A DNA stretch of 64,000 nt from assembly GCA_947650285.1 (NCBI GenBank), contig CANTFL010001484.1, positions 310,001 through 374,000 of the forward strand, written 5' to 3'. Below are positions 12,500 through 25,200 of this stretch, piece after piece (the first letter of the stretch is position 1; the number at the start of each line of letters is the position of its first letter). The position numbers and the translations under genes were made by a program. The notes under the pieces were generated by a model that ran no database searches, was not told where the DNA came from, and was given only the letters and a program-made list of their open reading frames with translations. The stretch comes from Hyaloperonospora brassicae (lineage: Eukaryota > Oomycota > Peronosporomycetes > Peronosporales > Peronosporaceae).

Positions 12500-12860
12500 C
12501 AAAGAATTCTAATGTTTTGGCTTATACTTCACCGCGAAGTTGTATTCTAGAAAGAATGATAGCCAACGAGCCATACTCTGAGAGAAGTGAGGCGACTCGG
12601 TCGCAGTGCGCAGAACGCATGATCGGTATCGATCACAAACGGCTTCGAGTCAAGCAGATGAAGTCTGAATTTGACTAAAGCATACTTCATTGCAAGTAAT
12701 GTTTATCATGCGCTGGATAGTTCTTTCACCAGCTTTGAGCAGCCGAGATTTTAACAGATTGACGCGTTCCCGTCCTTCCGAACCTGTCTGTAACAGAGCA
12801 CTGCCTAGGGCAAAGTCAGATGCGTCACAGACTACACTAAAAGATCGATCAGGATCGTAA
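12500..12860 (-). pseudogene. RNase H remnant
   Basis: Reading the minus strand from about 12860 gives SFSVVCDASDFALGSALLQ, the start of the gypsy RNase H domain with its first catalytic Asp region. The frame then degrades. It lies between the RT and integrase fragments, as expected for this element. Confidence 0.6.
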
Positions 12861-13105
12861 AAAATATTTTTTGCGCGTAAAAGACTCTCTTTAACTGCTT
12901 TTTAAAGCATAGTACTCGCTGCTTGTCCAGCACAACGGCACATCCTCTTTAAAAATATTAGAAAATTGTCGAGCCATGTCTGCGTAGTTCGCACTATACA
13001 TGTGTAAGTAATTGGCAAAACCAGCCACTTACGTAATTCCTTTTGGTTCTTTGGAAATTAACAATCAACTATGGATTTTACCTTCGCAAAATCCGTTCTA
13101 AGGCC

Positions 13106-13384
13106 TCACTTACCAATGACGCCGCCCGAAAAGAGAATCTCTTTTGCACCAAATATGCACTTAGTTGCGTTATCATACAAAAAATTTTTGCGCATGCACT
13201 CGAGCAACGCTCGTATATGGTCGATATGATTACCTACATCTGACCGACCGTTCATAGCGCGACCATGGACAAAGATGTCATCATAGTACGTTTGTGTATA
13301 ACCTCGATGAGGTCGAAACGGTTGCGTCACAAGACGATTTTTGTAGATGGGGTATTTGATAACCCATGTGGCATAACAAGCCAC
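13106..13384 (-). pseudogene. Reverse transcriptase fragment
   Basis: A 92-codon frame carries YYDDIFVHG (the YxDD active-site box) followed by HIDHIRALLECMRKNFLYDNATKCIFGAKEILFSGGVIG. This is the palm-thumb region of a gypsy RT. The frame is truncated at both ends by stops. It is a remnant in the element at 9239-16752. Confidence 0.8.
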
Positions 13385-14699
13385 TCCCAGATCATACCGC
13401 TAAGGGTACTGACTGTTTTCAGTGTATTATGACTCTCACGCATAAGAACTGGTATTAAGTATCATGTAGGTCGAGCACACTGTACATCGTATATCCCACA
13501 ATGTTGTTCTGAAAAAAAAAGCTTTTTTAAATTGGTATCTAAGCCGGGATGCTGGCAGGATTAAGCTTATTCTAAGCATGAACGATGCGCCACTTTTCAC
13601 TGGACTTTCTAGCACAAAATGACGGTGTATAATAGGAAGATTTGCTCTCACGAATTATTCTCGCCGCGTGCTTTGCACAAAAGAAGTCGTAAATGAGGCC
13701 ACAATGTTCATTCGGCAAGATTTAAAGCCGTGTTCCGCAGTATTTAGTTCCAGGATAATAATTCCATTTTATGATGTAGATAGAACGGATCAATAGGATC
13801 CTCAAGGATAGAGGACCTGATACGAGCACTTACTGTCGCTTTCGTATTCTCCATAACGGACTCTTTTTTTTCACGAGGATGAGTTCAGCTCAGCATCGGG
13901 TCGGATGTCCACTAAAGCGGATAACTCTCCTACATTTAAGGCTTGGATGAATTCGCCATCAGACATTTCGTCTAGTTCAAAGAAAGCGTCCAAATACGGA
14001 ACAATAACAAGAATAAAGTTGCCATCAGCATGGTAGACATGCCATTTACAAGTTTATTTAGTGTAGTATAAATATTATCAATTCGTGACACTTCGGACGT
14101 TCGGCGCTTAAAAGTTGCCACCCGAGGATAACACTGTTTCCTTAAAGTTACGCCTTCTAGAGTCCGGAACAATAGGGTCCCCGTAGTTGCTATCTTACAT
14201 ATCACGTCCATACGAGAGCTCATGTCTTAAATGACATTTTGTGGAGAGTTACGTAACTCGAACACTTCTCCTTTAATATATAAACGAACCATATCACGCG
14301 CATTGTATGGGCCTAGCCCTAAATTCTTCGGCTATTCGCCAACAATTTTATTACCGACATTCAGTGAAGTGCCATCGGTGCCGCCCTCACTCCGTGGAAT
14401 CTCTCGTGCCCTCCCACTCACATCGGAGGATTTGCATTCTTGATGACTCGGTTTTAGACCAACCGTGCTTGCAGCATGCAGTGACTCATTACAACAACGA
14501 GTATCACTAAACGAAGTGCAACTCTCTTCACATACGGTGATAGATTTTCTATCAGTATTCATGTCATTGACATTGGAGTTAATGACCTCTAAAATATTAA
14601 TGTCTAGCACGTTTACATCTTCCGTCAATGGCTCGTGATAAATAGCGCTTTTGTTGCCTAGCGAAGGTGGTTTCATGACTATCCAAAGATTCACTAGGA

Positions 14700-15020
14700 A
14701 CATTGCGCGTTGCGCCTAAGGTCTTAGACCTCCAATAAAGTTATGGCTCATGGCGTTCGAGCCAATCCTACCTAGGATGAGATCATATCTCGAATCCAAC
14801 GAGGTCGAGGCAGCGTTCAATGCTGTCAAAGTCCAAACGCTTAACATCTAAGTTCAACAGAACTTGAGGTACCGTGACGCGGCTGCCAGGCGGGAAACAA
14901 ACGGTGATTGAATCACCCTCATGCGCTTTGAGAAGTTCAGCGTATCGCTGACATCATATAAGAAAATGACGTCAAGAATAATTAAATGATGCACCTGAAT
15001 CGATTAGGATCGACCGACCA
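14700..15020 (-). pseudogene. Retroviral-type aspartic protease remnant
   Basis: The minus strand near 15015-14985 reads SILIDSGASFN, the DSGAS active-site box of a retroelement aspartic protease. After a stop, a coding-like stretch follows (ELLKAHEGDSITVCFPPGS). It lies between the zinc-knuckle gag fragment and the RT, in canonical order. Confidence 0.6.
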
Positions 15021-15225
15021 ATGCTTCTCAAAGCCTTTCACAGTCATATCAGCGACTAAAAGCCGGGCTTTTATCCTCGCTCTATGCTGACGGGATCAGA
15101 GATCTATGATGATAAGACCTGTTTTCCTATACCTCGTAGAGAAGCTACAGAACCTAATTCTACCTCGTTCGGGAGCCCCGCGCCTACTGAGTACCGGCGT
15201 TTTCCCGTGTTATTCCAGATTTTTA

Positions 15226-16135
15226 TTAGAGGCCGGGGTTTCGACTCATAGGATTCAGTCGTTGATTACGCAAATGACAAGTGGGACGCAAGTGTTTAGT
15301 GCTTCCGCACATTAAACAGCGTCTCACTTCCTGTCGTTGCTCTGCAAAATAAAGCTCAGCTTCACCTTCATCTTTGGCATTGGTGATCCATCTGTTCAGG
15401 CTTACATTACCCGAGGTTCTCGCAGAGGTTGCCCTCGCAAATCTTGAGTTATTCCCATTCCAACCAAGTCTGGCCGACTTAAAGCTGTTCTCGGTATTTT
15501 GAGCGATGCTTATCGCCTCATCGAAATTAGAGGAATTATCCAGAAAAATTGGTTCTGGCCACGCCACTGCGAAGACCTTACATGAAGACATCCACACAGA
15601 CTGTCTCAAGGAGAGTGTCAGACTGCATAGTAGTCATCAAAGCTCTCAACTCTTGAAATTAGTCCATAAACTCATTCTTTACCTGAAGGGTAGATAAGAA
15701 GCGTGATCGCACGCGTTTAGCCTGGCTAGGCGGCGAGATCATTCGCAAAAGGTCAAGCTTGTGCGAACTCCAAGTTTTAAACGTCAAGTCGATAGAAGTG
15801 CCAAATGTCAGAGCCCATTCTCTAGCTCTTCCATCGAGCTTAGAGAAAGCCAGCGAGACCCGCTGGTACTTCAGTGAGATAAGGCCGGAGCTCATGGTCA
15901 TCTCAATCTCACGGATCCAGAGGATGATGTTATCCCTTTCCTTCCCGGATTTATGTTTAACGTTCACCCGAAATGGACGATGTTTAGCCTCTTCTTCTGG
16001 CATCGCTACGTAGCGTGTTGGCATAGCAGACGCTACTTGGTTCTGAACCTGCCCTAAAAAGACCGTTTCATACTGCATGAAGGTCTCGACTCTTGCATTA
16101 AGCACAGGGGAATCTTGAGCAGATAAATACTCCAC
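15226..16135 (-). pseudogene. Gag remnant with CCHC-type zinc knuckle
   Basis: Two minus-strand frames (16135-15659, 158 aa; 15609-15226, 127 aa) cover a gag capsid-like region. It includes REWALTFGTSIDLTFKTWSS, which is typical of oomycete gypsy gag. A CLMCGSTKHLRPTC motif near the end fits Cx2Cx4Hx4C. A short gap and frame change at about 15610-15660 break the gene. It sits next to the primer-binding site and 5' LTR, as gag should. Confidence 0.75.
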
Positions 16136-16257
16136 ATATTCTAGGGTACGGCAGCGGTCAGCTTATCAAGCGCGACCTTTTTGACCTCAGAGAGGGGTGT
16201 GAATTGCTCCATTCTCACATGGGATCAGTCGTAACAACTTAGGTCTAAATTGACCAA

Positions 16258-16269
16258 CATTTGCTACCA
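16258..16269 (-). other. tRNA primer-binding site
   Basis: Two bases inside the 5' LTR the element-sense strand reads TGGTAGCAAATG. The TGGTAGCA core matches the complement of a CCA-terminated tRNA 3' end, probably initiator Met. The family-1 elements share the same core (TGGTAGCAC). Confidence 0.55.
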
Positions 16270-16271
16270 AG

Positions 16272-16752
16272 TGTAGCGGAGCCCCACAGCTCCTTAAGTC
16301 AGAGGAAGAATTAGCGCTCTACGAGCAACTTTGATTGAAGAACTTGACTCAAAGTCAACAAGCTCAGAGAGATTACGGTCCCTGTTAGAGAGGAAGACCA
16401 GACGATTCAAACGAATTACAGCACAGAGTGCTCAAGAGCAGCTACCTATACAGGCGTTGCTAGCTCTTACGATCAAGACGCCTCGTGAGGCACGTGTCTT
16501 ATATTGATCAAAATGGGAACTGAACTTTATTTCTTTTATATCTAAAAGAACATCTCAGAACAACGTACTTAACCTAGTCATTACTGTTCTAATTAATACC
16601 TCCTAGAAGATCTGGTTATTCGGTGGCTGACAAACGTCAGCCCCCGACAATTATTACGGTGTTCTAATATCGTCTTTAATGGAAGTCCGTCTCTTGTGTA
16701 CCACACATGTTACGTCACTCGTTACATCCACGCCTATTGTAACCCCGTTACA
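16272..16752 (-). repeat. 5' LTR of degenerate gypsy element (481 bp)
   Basis: It starts TGTAGCGGAGCC and ends CCCCGTTACA, and pairs with 9239-9719 at roughly 97-98% identity by eye. Confidence 0.88.
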
Positions 16753-18984
16753 TCTTCGGTTCGAAGATATTTCAAGCATAGTGGGCTACATTATTGTGTT
16801 AAGTTACTTTGTCTTACGACAATATATATAGGGAATTGCTAAATTCTCACTCCTTGTCCTTAGATTAACACCCTTCCTTCAAAGTATTATATATCAAATT
16901 CATATAGGGTTTAAGGTTCAATTTCTGACAAAGGTAATACCTCATAATCTAGGCCATTAATTAGCAAGCAATACGTAAGAAATACATAAGGTACTACTCA
17001 CGCCCGTATCTATTTAAAAATGTCAGTATCGATAAACACGTTCCGGTACCGATAGGGCGTATGGCTCGAGGCGCAAATATCGGTCATGCGCGCGCAAAAT
17101 GCCAAACAAGACGAGCAAATAAAGCACACGACAAGCATCCGACGCCTTCGTGTTGTCTATAGTAACAAATGCGCTGGTCTGGAAGTCGATCTGAGCTTTG
17201 CGAGTTTTTTTGCACTTGTTTAGATGGCCTCTGTCCACGGGCGCAGTAAATCAAATTTCTAGATGACACGACACGAAACGAGTTGTGGAACGTAATCAGA
17301 AGAAGAAAAGAGAACGCAAAGCAGCACTCGTGACAGTGCGTAGCAGTCAAAGTGTGAACACGCAATATGTACGCGACAGATTCAATGCCAAAGTGGTCGC
17401 ACAAGAGTTGCGCTGTAACGGACCGAGCGACGTCCACTGCATTCTATTTACACAAAACAAAGCTCACTTTAACGTCAACTGCTTCGATTGCGACAGCAGT
17501 GCAGCGACTGAACCGTTCGTGGTCGAAAATACACAGGTGAAGATGGACGGAAATGTCCATGGAATGCGATCGCTTTGTCTGCAGGTAGTAGATACTCTCG
17601 TACTGATCAATTAATCTGCAGTGTATATAATACACATAGCAGCACATGCACTGCGTATGTTGGCAGCTACGTGGTGTAGTTATTGAGAGAGAGAGAGAGA
17701 GAGAGAGACTTTGCAAGACGACATCTCAGCTCAGATGTTTTGGATACGAGTGCAACAAACGCATGCAGCGACTGACGATCCATTCGAGTGCATGCTGACC
17801 ACCTCGAGAAGGAACTGGTACCTGCATTCCAGCTAATAAGTTGTCAATTTGCAGCATAAGAACAAGTAAGCGACAGTGTCAGTTTGTGTGTATGTATATT
17901 CGACGTCATCTACTTACTGCGAAATACTAACTCGACCTCAAGATCAGATTTCTGAACGTGCTGCAGCACTTGTCTATTCATGTAGATAAGGTCTCGGACC
18001 GGAGGCGGTGTTCTGCATGAAGGATCGCCTTGCAATCTCAACTTGACGGTCCGAAGACCTCGCAAGCCGTATCTTTGTAGCAGCAAAGAATGCAGCAGAA
18101 CACTCGCTGACACACCTTACCGATCAGCTCATACGCGCTTATCTCTGTAACTAGGCTATAATAACCCGTTAATTAACTTACACTATTGTTTTGAGGAAGC
18201 TAAAATCCCAAGTCTTTGGTGTTTAGTATTTTTTAACTCTTTTTATATTTTTTTCTTCTAAATCATCCTAAGTACGAATGGTTCCCTAAGACTCATGGGA
18301 ACCACTCAATCTACGTGCCTATATTTTACTGGCTAATAATGGTGTTGAGCTCAATAAACCAGCTAAAAGATACGACGTGCTACTTTCGCTACTTCAAAAG
18401 TAACACCCCTACTTAATTAACATGTAAACTTAATCGAAACTACTTTTGTAACGGGGTGGCCCATTACAATCTCCACATAGTCACAGTCACTTGCTGTACT
18501 TGTGCCGCCGAAATGAACGTCTAATGAGGAACTTAGGGTAGCACGGACAATAATGAGGCAGCAAGGAATGCAGTTGTTATCAACTGTCCTCGAATGAATC
18601 TTCGTATCGTGACGTTTACGCTTGACGAAGATATGTTCCAAGTCACGAAGTTCTAAGTGTCGATCGATCATGCAGAGACAAGTGCTCAAAGCTGACCGTA
18701 CAGACTATAGCAAAGTTCGAGATGGCAACAACGTATAGTACTTCGCCTCGTATCAAAAAGCGTATCGGTTACGATGGTATTGATCTACTGTATACATGAA
18801 CTACAATTCTAACTTCCGTATCCACGTTGCGGTGGCAGTGGTCTTATCCTTAACAGAACGCGGCTGAAACTTCATCGTGATAAACAGGTACACTTTAGTC
18901 CCGCGTGTGATGGTCAGCGGCGTTTATACTTAGCTGGAGACAATACATTCGTGTACATATGTATCCGTTTCCCTTACCCAAAGC
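16753..18984. other. Mixed AT-rich region, no confirmed gene
   Basis: From about 17.0 to 18.1 kb the sequence is less AT-rich and has open frames on both strands (17285-17614 +, 18113-17910 -). No frame with a proper ATG carries a motif I recognise, and they may be remains of a host gene. An (AG)n run lies at 17685-17706. At 18449-18470 a TGTAACGGGG...CCCATTACA word resembles the family-1 LTR terminus, perhaps a solitary LTR scrap. Confidence 0.35.
17685..17706. repeat. (AG)n microsatellite
   Basis: A run of about eleven AG/GA dinucleotides. It creates an artificial Ser-Leu repeat frame on the minus strand. Confidence 0.9.
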
Positions 18985-19275
18985 TTAGCTGCTCTTCGTC
19001 TCCGTGATGGTAGTAGATGCGGGTTTGTCATCGGTATCCACTTGCCCGACGTTTGCCTCCTGTACCTCGACAGCGCCCTACAATAAAGCGCCAACGTTCG
19101 TCTTCTCCTTCTCTAGAACCGTCATAGAATCGGCAACGGCTTCCGTTTGCGCGGTAAGAGTCGCAGCTTCAGCCTCTCTAGCAACGTCAGACGCATCGGC
19201 AAAGACAGCCGTCTCGCCGATTGCAGCGGCTTCGGCAAGCTCAACTGAGTCATTGCCCGTCTCAGTCTCGACCTT
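18985..19275 (-). pseudogene. C-terminal fragment of an Ala/Glu-rich protein
   Basis: The minus strand reads in one frame from about 19275 to a TAA at 18985: TETGNDSVELAEAAAIGE, then AREAEAATLTAQTEAVADSM, then VLEKEKTNVGALL, an internal TAG, and EVQEANVGQVDTDDKPASTTI before the stop. The composition (Ala, Glu, Asp, Thr) and GC content stand out sharply from the AT-rich flanks, as expected for a decayed or transposed exon with a helical acidic tail. The single internal stop and the lack of a beginning argue for a pseudogene fragment. Family not recognised. Confidence 0.45.
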
Positions 19276-22200
19276 ACATATAGTATTTTGAACGAAGGGT
19301 GTGAATCCAAGGAAAAGGGGTGTATATTTAGCGATTCCCTATATTAATGCTAAAAATTCCGGGTGTGTAGAAGCCATTAATTTACTATTGGAAATAGAAA
19401 AACATATATCAAAAAATGAATTGATAAATTTTTTTGAGTAAACCTGTACCTTAAATCATTCAAGTTAGAAAAATTGGTAGTATATCAGTCTATACTGCAT
19501 TCAGTGCGGGGGTATTACAGGCACATCATTCTATGACACATTTGTGGGGAGCAATATGTGACGGCTACAAAAGATGGATTTGATACCTATGACATTTAAT
19601 ATTACTTACTTGGTATAATTTGGTATAACATTGGCTTGAAGATGGAACTATATACGCAGTCGTGATCCCGCCATACTAGTCTCAGCGGCAACCAAACCCG
19701 CTCGAATTAAACTCCTGGGATATGTATTGCTTCTTGACGCGCCTGCGAATCTTCAGGTTATTCGATGTGAATGTTTTTACATCATAAATAGAATTAATAT
19801 AATACTGCATTCTTTAAGACCGCCAATTCACCCGCGTTTTAATTTGCTGTTGTTTATATGCCTTAATAAAACTTAATTCAGGTTACAGAAGAGATTTTAA
19901 TGCAATGAATGATTGTCATCTCTGTATATGACAACGTAGAAGTGTGCAGTCGCACAACGAAACGATCGGATGGTCTTTATTGCACTCATGGCATCCCACC
20001 TTCGTGGGTGACTTATACTTAACGAATAATTTTTTAACAGGAGACATGATATACGAAATCGAATGCAATGAAATTATACGAATTACGATTTATACAACAA
20101 AACAGAGACCCTGGCGACTCAAGACGCGTACAATTTGTATAACTTACAGAGTAAAAATACATGATATACAGATAATCGGAAAAGTACTATAAGACCAAAA
20201 TTTTAAAAATATATACTTAAGCTAAGGGGTAAAACCGAAACCTGAAGACGCTAAACGCCGTCTCATAATTATCTCAACAATTATTTCATACAAGCCGATG
20301 GTTAAATAATCTCTAAGTATCGAGCAAGTCGAATTAATACGACACACACGGACGCGACGACGTTTAACCACGGCAGCTCCAATCGTTGAGATTTTATTTT
20401 TCGGTCGTCACTTGAATTTATACTCACTCTACTTGATCTTGCTATAATAAAGACACCGCTGAACATGTGAACATTGAAAATTTATAAAATAGGCCGACAA
20501 GATACCGATAGCTGCTGCACCTTCAATTTAAAAAAAGGCTGTTTGCTTCAATTTGTAATTTAAGATGAACCTAATGTAAGGTTTTGGCCCCTTTTAGTGT
20601 TCCACGTTCCATATCACATTAAGTAGTGTAACAACGATCCTTTTCGTTTCATTAGCAAATATGTATATTAAAAACTATTAACCTATCGATAAAATTACAT
20701 TCTTTGACGTTTAATAATCAATAAAAATTATATACAATTGCCCAAGCTAAAATTTCGCGTGCAGTATAATGTACGCGATTGTAGTGACCGCATTAAAATA
20801 TGTGCGTGCATCAATAAAGGGTAAGAACGAAGTCAGCTGCTAATTTTTAAGTATAGAATATAGAATTAAAAAAAACAAAGGATGAGCATGTTAAAAGACT
20901 TAATGGGCCACCGATACTAAACCAACACATCACAACCTTCATATGTTGATCAATTTATATATATTGACAGTAAGGATTTAATGTATAAGAGCGTTTTTTA
21001 AACATTTGTTTATATTACCAATAATTCTATCTGCGGAAGTTATTATTAATCACTACGCCTATTCCAATGATCGTGTCTTGTCACTTTAAGTCGACAATTT
21101 TCATATCAGAAGTTGCGCATGACCGTATAAGCAGTCGAAACTTTGTCGCGTCAGAAGTAGCTCTCATATTTCACTCGTTCTTGTGCAGGTAATGTTTTAG
21201 GTAAGCATCGGACGTCGGGGACCTCGCTCGTTCTGATACCTAAAGGCTTTGATCAGAGTTTATGCATGCAAGTCTTGCACCCGCAACACTAAATCATTAT
21301 TATTTTCATTTTTTTAGCTTTTTGTTTGATGTGTATCGCCACTTGATGTGATTCTCTCGATCGAATATGTCCTCTTCATTAGTCGGAGCGCAGGCGTTTG
21401 TTATAAACTTGTATAATAAAATTTAAAAATTTGTGCATTGATTAATTTAAGAGATCCATGGAGCCCTACCCATAAGAATACTTGTTAAGCCTGCGCAGAA
21501 TCAGCCTCATAGTTGATTGTACAACATACTTAATTTTATTTCGAAGTCAATCTTCAACCATTCAAGCTTCCATCATCTATATAGCTCATCGACTACCGAT
21601 TCTTCTTTTCTACTGCGCAGGAGTCATCTCTGTTTATCTTAAATAACACAGCTACGTCATTCATTGCATATTTGTCTTTTAATTCAGCTAAGCAAATTTT
21701 TATTTTTTCGGCTACTTGTGTGGCTTCAATGCCACACACGTATCGCTTCTTCTAAGCGCGTTCAAACGACGACTTTAAATCTTATACACAATGAATGGCC
21801 GTGTAAACGAGCTAATTTCGAAAGGGTATCCACCTTATCTTCAACGGCTGCATATTTGGTCAATTACGAAGGAGCTTTCTTGAAATAATCAATGCACTTT
21901 CAACGGCTCCATCTTTTTCACTGAGAAGCGCACATGCTAGGGCCGACTTGGCAAGACCAAAACTGCTGGGCATCAACCCGATGTTAATATATAGAATCGT
22001 TCCCATTCGGTCTCTATGTTTTCTTCAACACGATATCTGGAAATTTTTGTACTCACGCCGAGATTATTTATCTGAACGTCTTGACTGTCGAATGAATAGG
22101 TATCGATTTGTACTTATGCAACCTATAATAATATTTGGGCACTTGGTTACAAAGTAGCGGTATTGCATCTGTATAATTTTGAATGATATTTATGTTTAAG

Positions 22201-25200
22201 CGTTTTACTTATTGTTAAGTGAAGACACTTAGCTCTCGTTAAAATCCTTTTTCACAGCCTTGCCATTAAAAGTAGGTCGATTTAAACTTGAGCTCAGATT
22301 TTTTGTGAGTGCCTAGCTTTCCCCACAACCTAACACTAAATTACTATTACCGCGTTAAATAATTAAGCATCTTTAATTCAATATCATACTTTCCTCAGTA
22401 TTGGCACTTTTCGAATTTTCAAATTTAAATTATCAATACCCTTCATTTAATATCAGCTATGTGTATCTTTAAAAAGACTTAGGGAGTACTGAATTAGCGT
22501 ATAATGAGCCTTTGATTAATTTTGGCCTATGATTGGGGTATAAGACCCACTATATAATAATACTAAAATGTTTTAAATATGAGTGAGTAATTATAGCTAT
22601 GAATTTCATTTGACTTTCTGCAATTCACAAGCAAACCAAACTTACAGAGTAAAACATACATAATAAAGAGAATTGCTTTATTTTACTTGTCCAGTTGGGA
22701 TGGTACAATGCTTTCTCCCTAATAAAGTCTTGCACAAGTAATTGAACATCCACTTTACAACAAAAAATTCGTTTATCGGGGCAATAAATATGACTAAAAA
22801 TCATAATCTCAAAAAAATGTTAATAACATACACTTTTAATGTAATGCGCGTAAATGCTAATTTTCCTTCTCTTAGTGTGACTTAAAAAATACATTAATCG
22901 ATTTGCACAGGTTGATCGGTCTTAAATTTGTTCAAATTTACAGGGGTCACTAGTTATTCATTGGTACCTATATTTACAGTTTGCATCCAAACTTTATCTT
23001 TAATGATAACAGTCAATGACTATTCGATGCTACCACTATCTCTAAACTCGTTCTGGTATATACCACCGATTTTCTACACCACTGGATTGTGACTCTCATC
23101 ATCCGCCTCTTTACTTTTTCGTCGTTCTATCTCGATTAATGTCGATTGGTTTAATCGCTTGAGAAAGGTGGTAAAATTTTTGGATTGACTAAGCATTCAT
23201 AATACAATTCGGCCCTTATTTAAGATATCTAACTTTTCATAGTATTAACTCAATATGCTCTGTATCGATGAATAACTATTCGAGCTTTATCACGGCAAAC
23301 TTTAGATTCAACTTTTAATGGTGAGAATTTATCTACCATTTGGTTCATATCATAAACCATTGACTCCTCTTTTGCTTCTTTCTGTTTCACGTGTGTAGTT
23401 TAACTTATAAGATCTTTTTTTCAAAAAAAGAGCTTAGATAAAAAAGTAAAGCCCAAATCTTCTGGGTCATGAAAAATGTGATGTTTCAGATTTTAAAATG
23501 GAAAATAGATTTTTTATTTTGAACGTGCAACGTAAAGATTTTGAATACGTTCGAAAAATGAGCACTACATGCATTTTACATTATAATTTAATGCGTAAAT
23601 GTTAATAAAAAGGTAACAAAATTATTTTATTAATACTTAAGGCGTTCATATTTTATTATATCTTCCAATTAAGCACCTAGCAAACATTTTTGTGCTTAAA
23701 AATTTTTTCTAGGACTAGAAGATGCAATTTTATATATATAATCTTAATGCGAAAATTAAAAACCTTTTTTTAAATCTTCTATGGAGTCCCGTATTATAAT
23801 GTAATAATTTTTTTAGTTTTTTAGTTGTCTAGATTTTTTGTTTTAATTTTACCTGCTTCTTGTATAAACCTACGGCTGTACCGCTGGCAGCTCCCTAGTT
23901 TACACAGTGTCCCTTAAATTTATTTAAATTTGATATTGTATGCCTCAGCTCATGCGTTGCACCTGGACGTGAGCTTTATCTTTATTTATAAGTGCCTAAT
24001 CTTGTCAATGCGTCGAATTATTAATTTTATCGCCTTCAGCAAGATTACTTAGATCTTTACGCTTCGTGATATTTAATAAATGCGATTTTTATCTCGGATG
24101 TCGACTTTCATATGTTTTCTTGGATATCTCCATTTTCGATCACAGCTGTAAAATATAACTCGCATCCGTCAGTTAAACAATTGTACCAGTTAACATCTCG
24201 AGCGATGAGACAAGCAGAGCACGGTACACAATTTTATTTTCAGCCATATTCGAAAGTTCAAATTTGTTAATTAACATATGATTGGAAGAGGTCGCACCCA
24301 TATAGTTTCATGTTTATTTTTAAAAACTAATATTTGAATCTGTTTTGCCTATACATTAAAGGCTGTATAGCATACTAGTTGACTAATTAATTGAGTAAGG
24401 TTGACATACTTCTTCTATTTGGTAGCTCGCTTTAAATTATGTGCAAATTGAGTGAATAATAGAAGTATTTCATGGAGAACTTAAATTTCTTTTTCTCTTC
24501 ATTCGTGTTCTTGTAATTGAACACACTCATGTAATTAGTAGTGTATTCGGACATTGGAATTTAAAAGAATTGCCTCGCCATTCTAGTAATATCGTGGTGT
24601 CAGTGTGTAGCTTCTTACAAACTTACCGAAACGTCAATTAGCAAAATTCTAACCGTTATACTCAGGGACTAGATCGATATCTCCGCTTGATGTATTATCA
24701 TGTTATTAAATAAATCTAAAACGATTTGTGCTGCGTTATCTAAGATTTCCTCGTCAGCAATGCGCTGTTTATTCGGTCAGCAATGTGGTCAAGCTTTCTG
24801 TACTACTATAAATATAGTTTGTGGTTTGTTTTTACAATCTTGCGATTGTGAAATGGCTGTTTCGACCATTACATGTCCCCCTACTTTTTAAGGTGTTTTA
24901 AAGTCGATAGATAGGCCATTATGGCGGCGACATATCTAAGTTAATTAGATTGTATGCTTATCGCACCACGTAGGTAAGTGTCGTATCTCGTTAGAGTTAC
25001 ACATCAATCTCTGTCACAATGCTTTCTCAATTATTGTGTAAGTGAGCTCTCGATTTACAAGTCCTCAGCGTCCAACATCATTATGATCGTTTAATATATC
25101 TTTCACTTATATTATGTTCTCAATATGACAGATCCAACCTTGTTCACTAAGACCAGCAAATTATATACCCATAGGCACGATTTTCTACAATTCTCCACAA

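Larger units (their letters stand above)
9239..16752 (-). mobile_element. Full-length degenerate Ty3/gypsy retrotransposon, minus orientation
   Basis: Two 481-bp LTRs (9239-9719 and 16272-16752) flank a 6.5-kb interior. Gag, protease, reverse transcriptase, RNase H and integrase fragments occur in that order on the minus strand. The flanking 5-mers are TCTTT (9234-9238) and TCTTC (16753-16757), a target duplication with one later change. A primer-binding site (TGGTAGCA) adjoins the right LTR and a purine tract adjoins the left one, confirming the orientation. All coding parts carry frameshifts and stops, so the copy is not autonomous. An antisense frame lies between the integrase C-terminus and the left (3') LTR. 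Confidence 0.88.

Noticed and set aside
17444..17716. Ser/Leu-repeat ORF on the minus strand
   Set aside because: It is created by the (AG)n microsatellite.
18449..18470. Solitary family-1 LTR
   Set aside because: Only the terminal word resembles the LTR and the following sequence does not align by eye; too little to call.
21664..22157. Open frames possibly from a copia-type element
   Set aside because: No RT, integrase or LTR motif could be shown on either strand.
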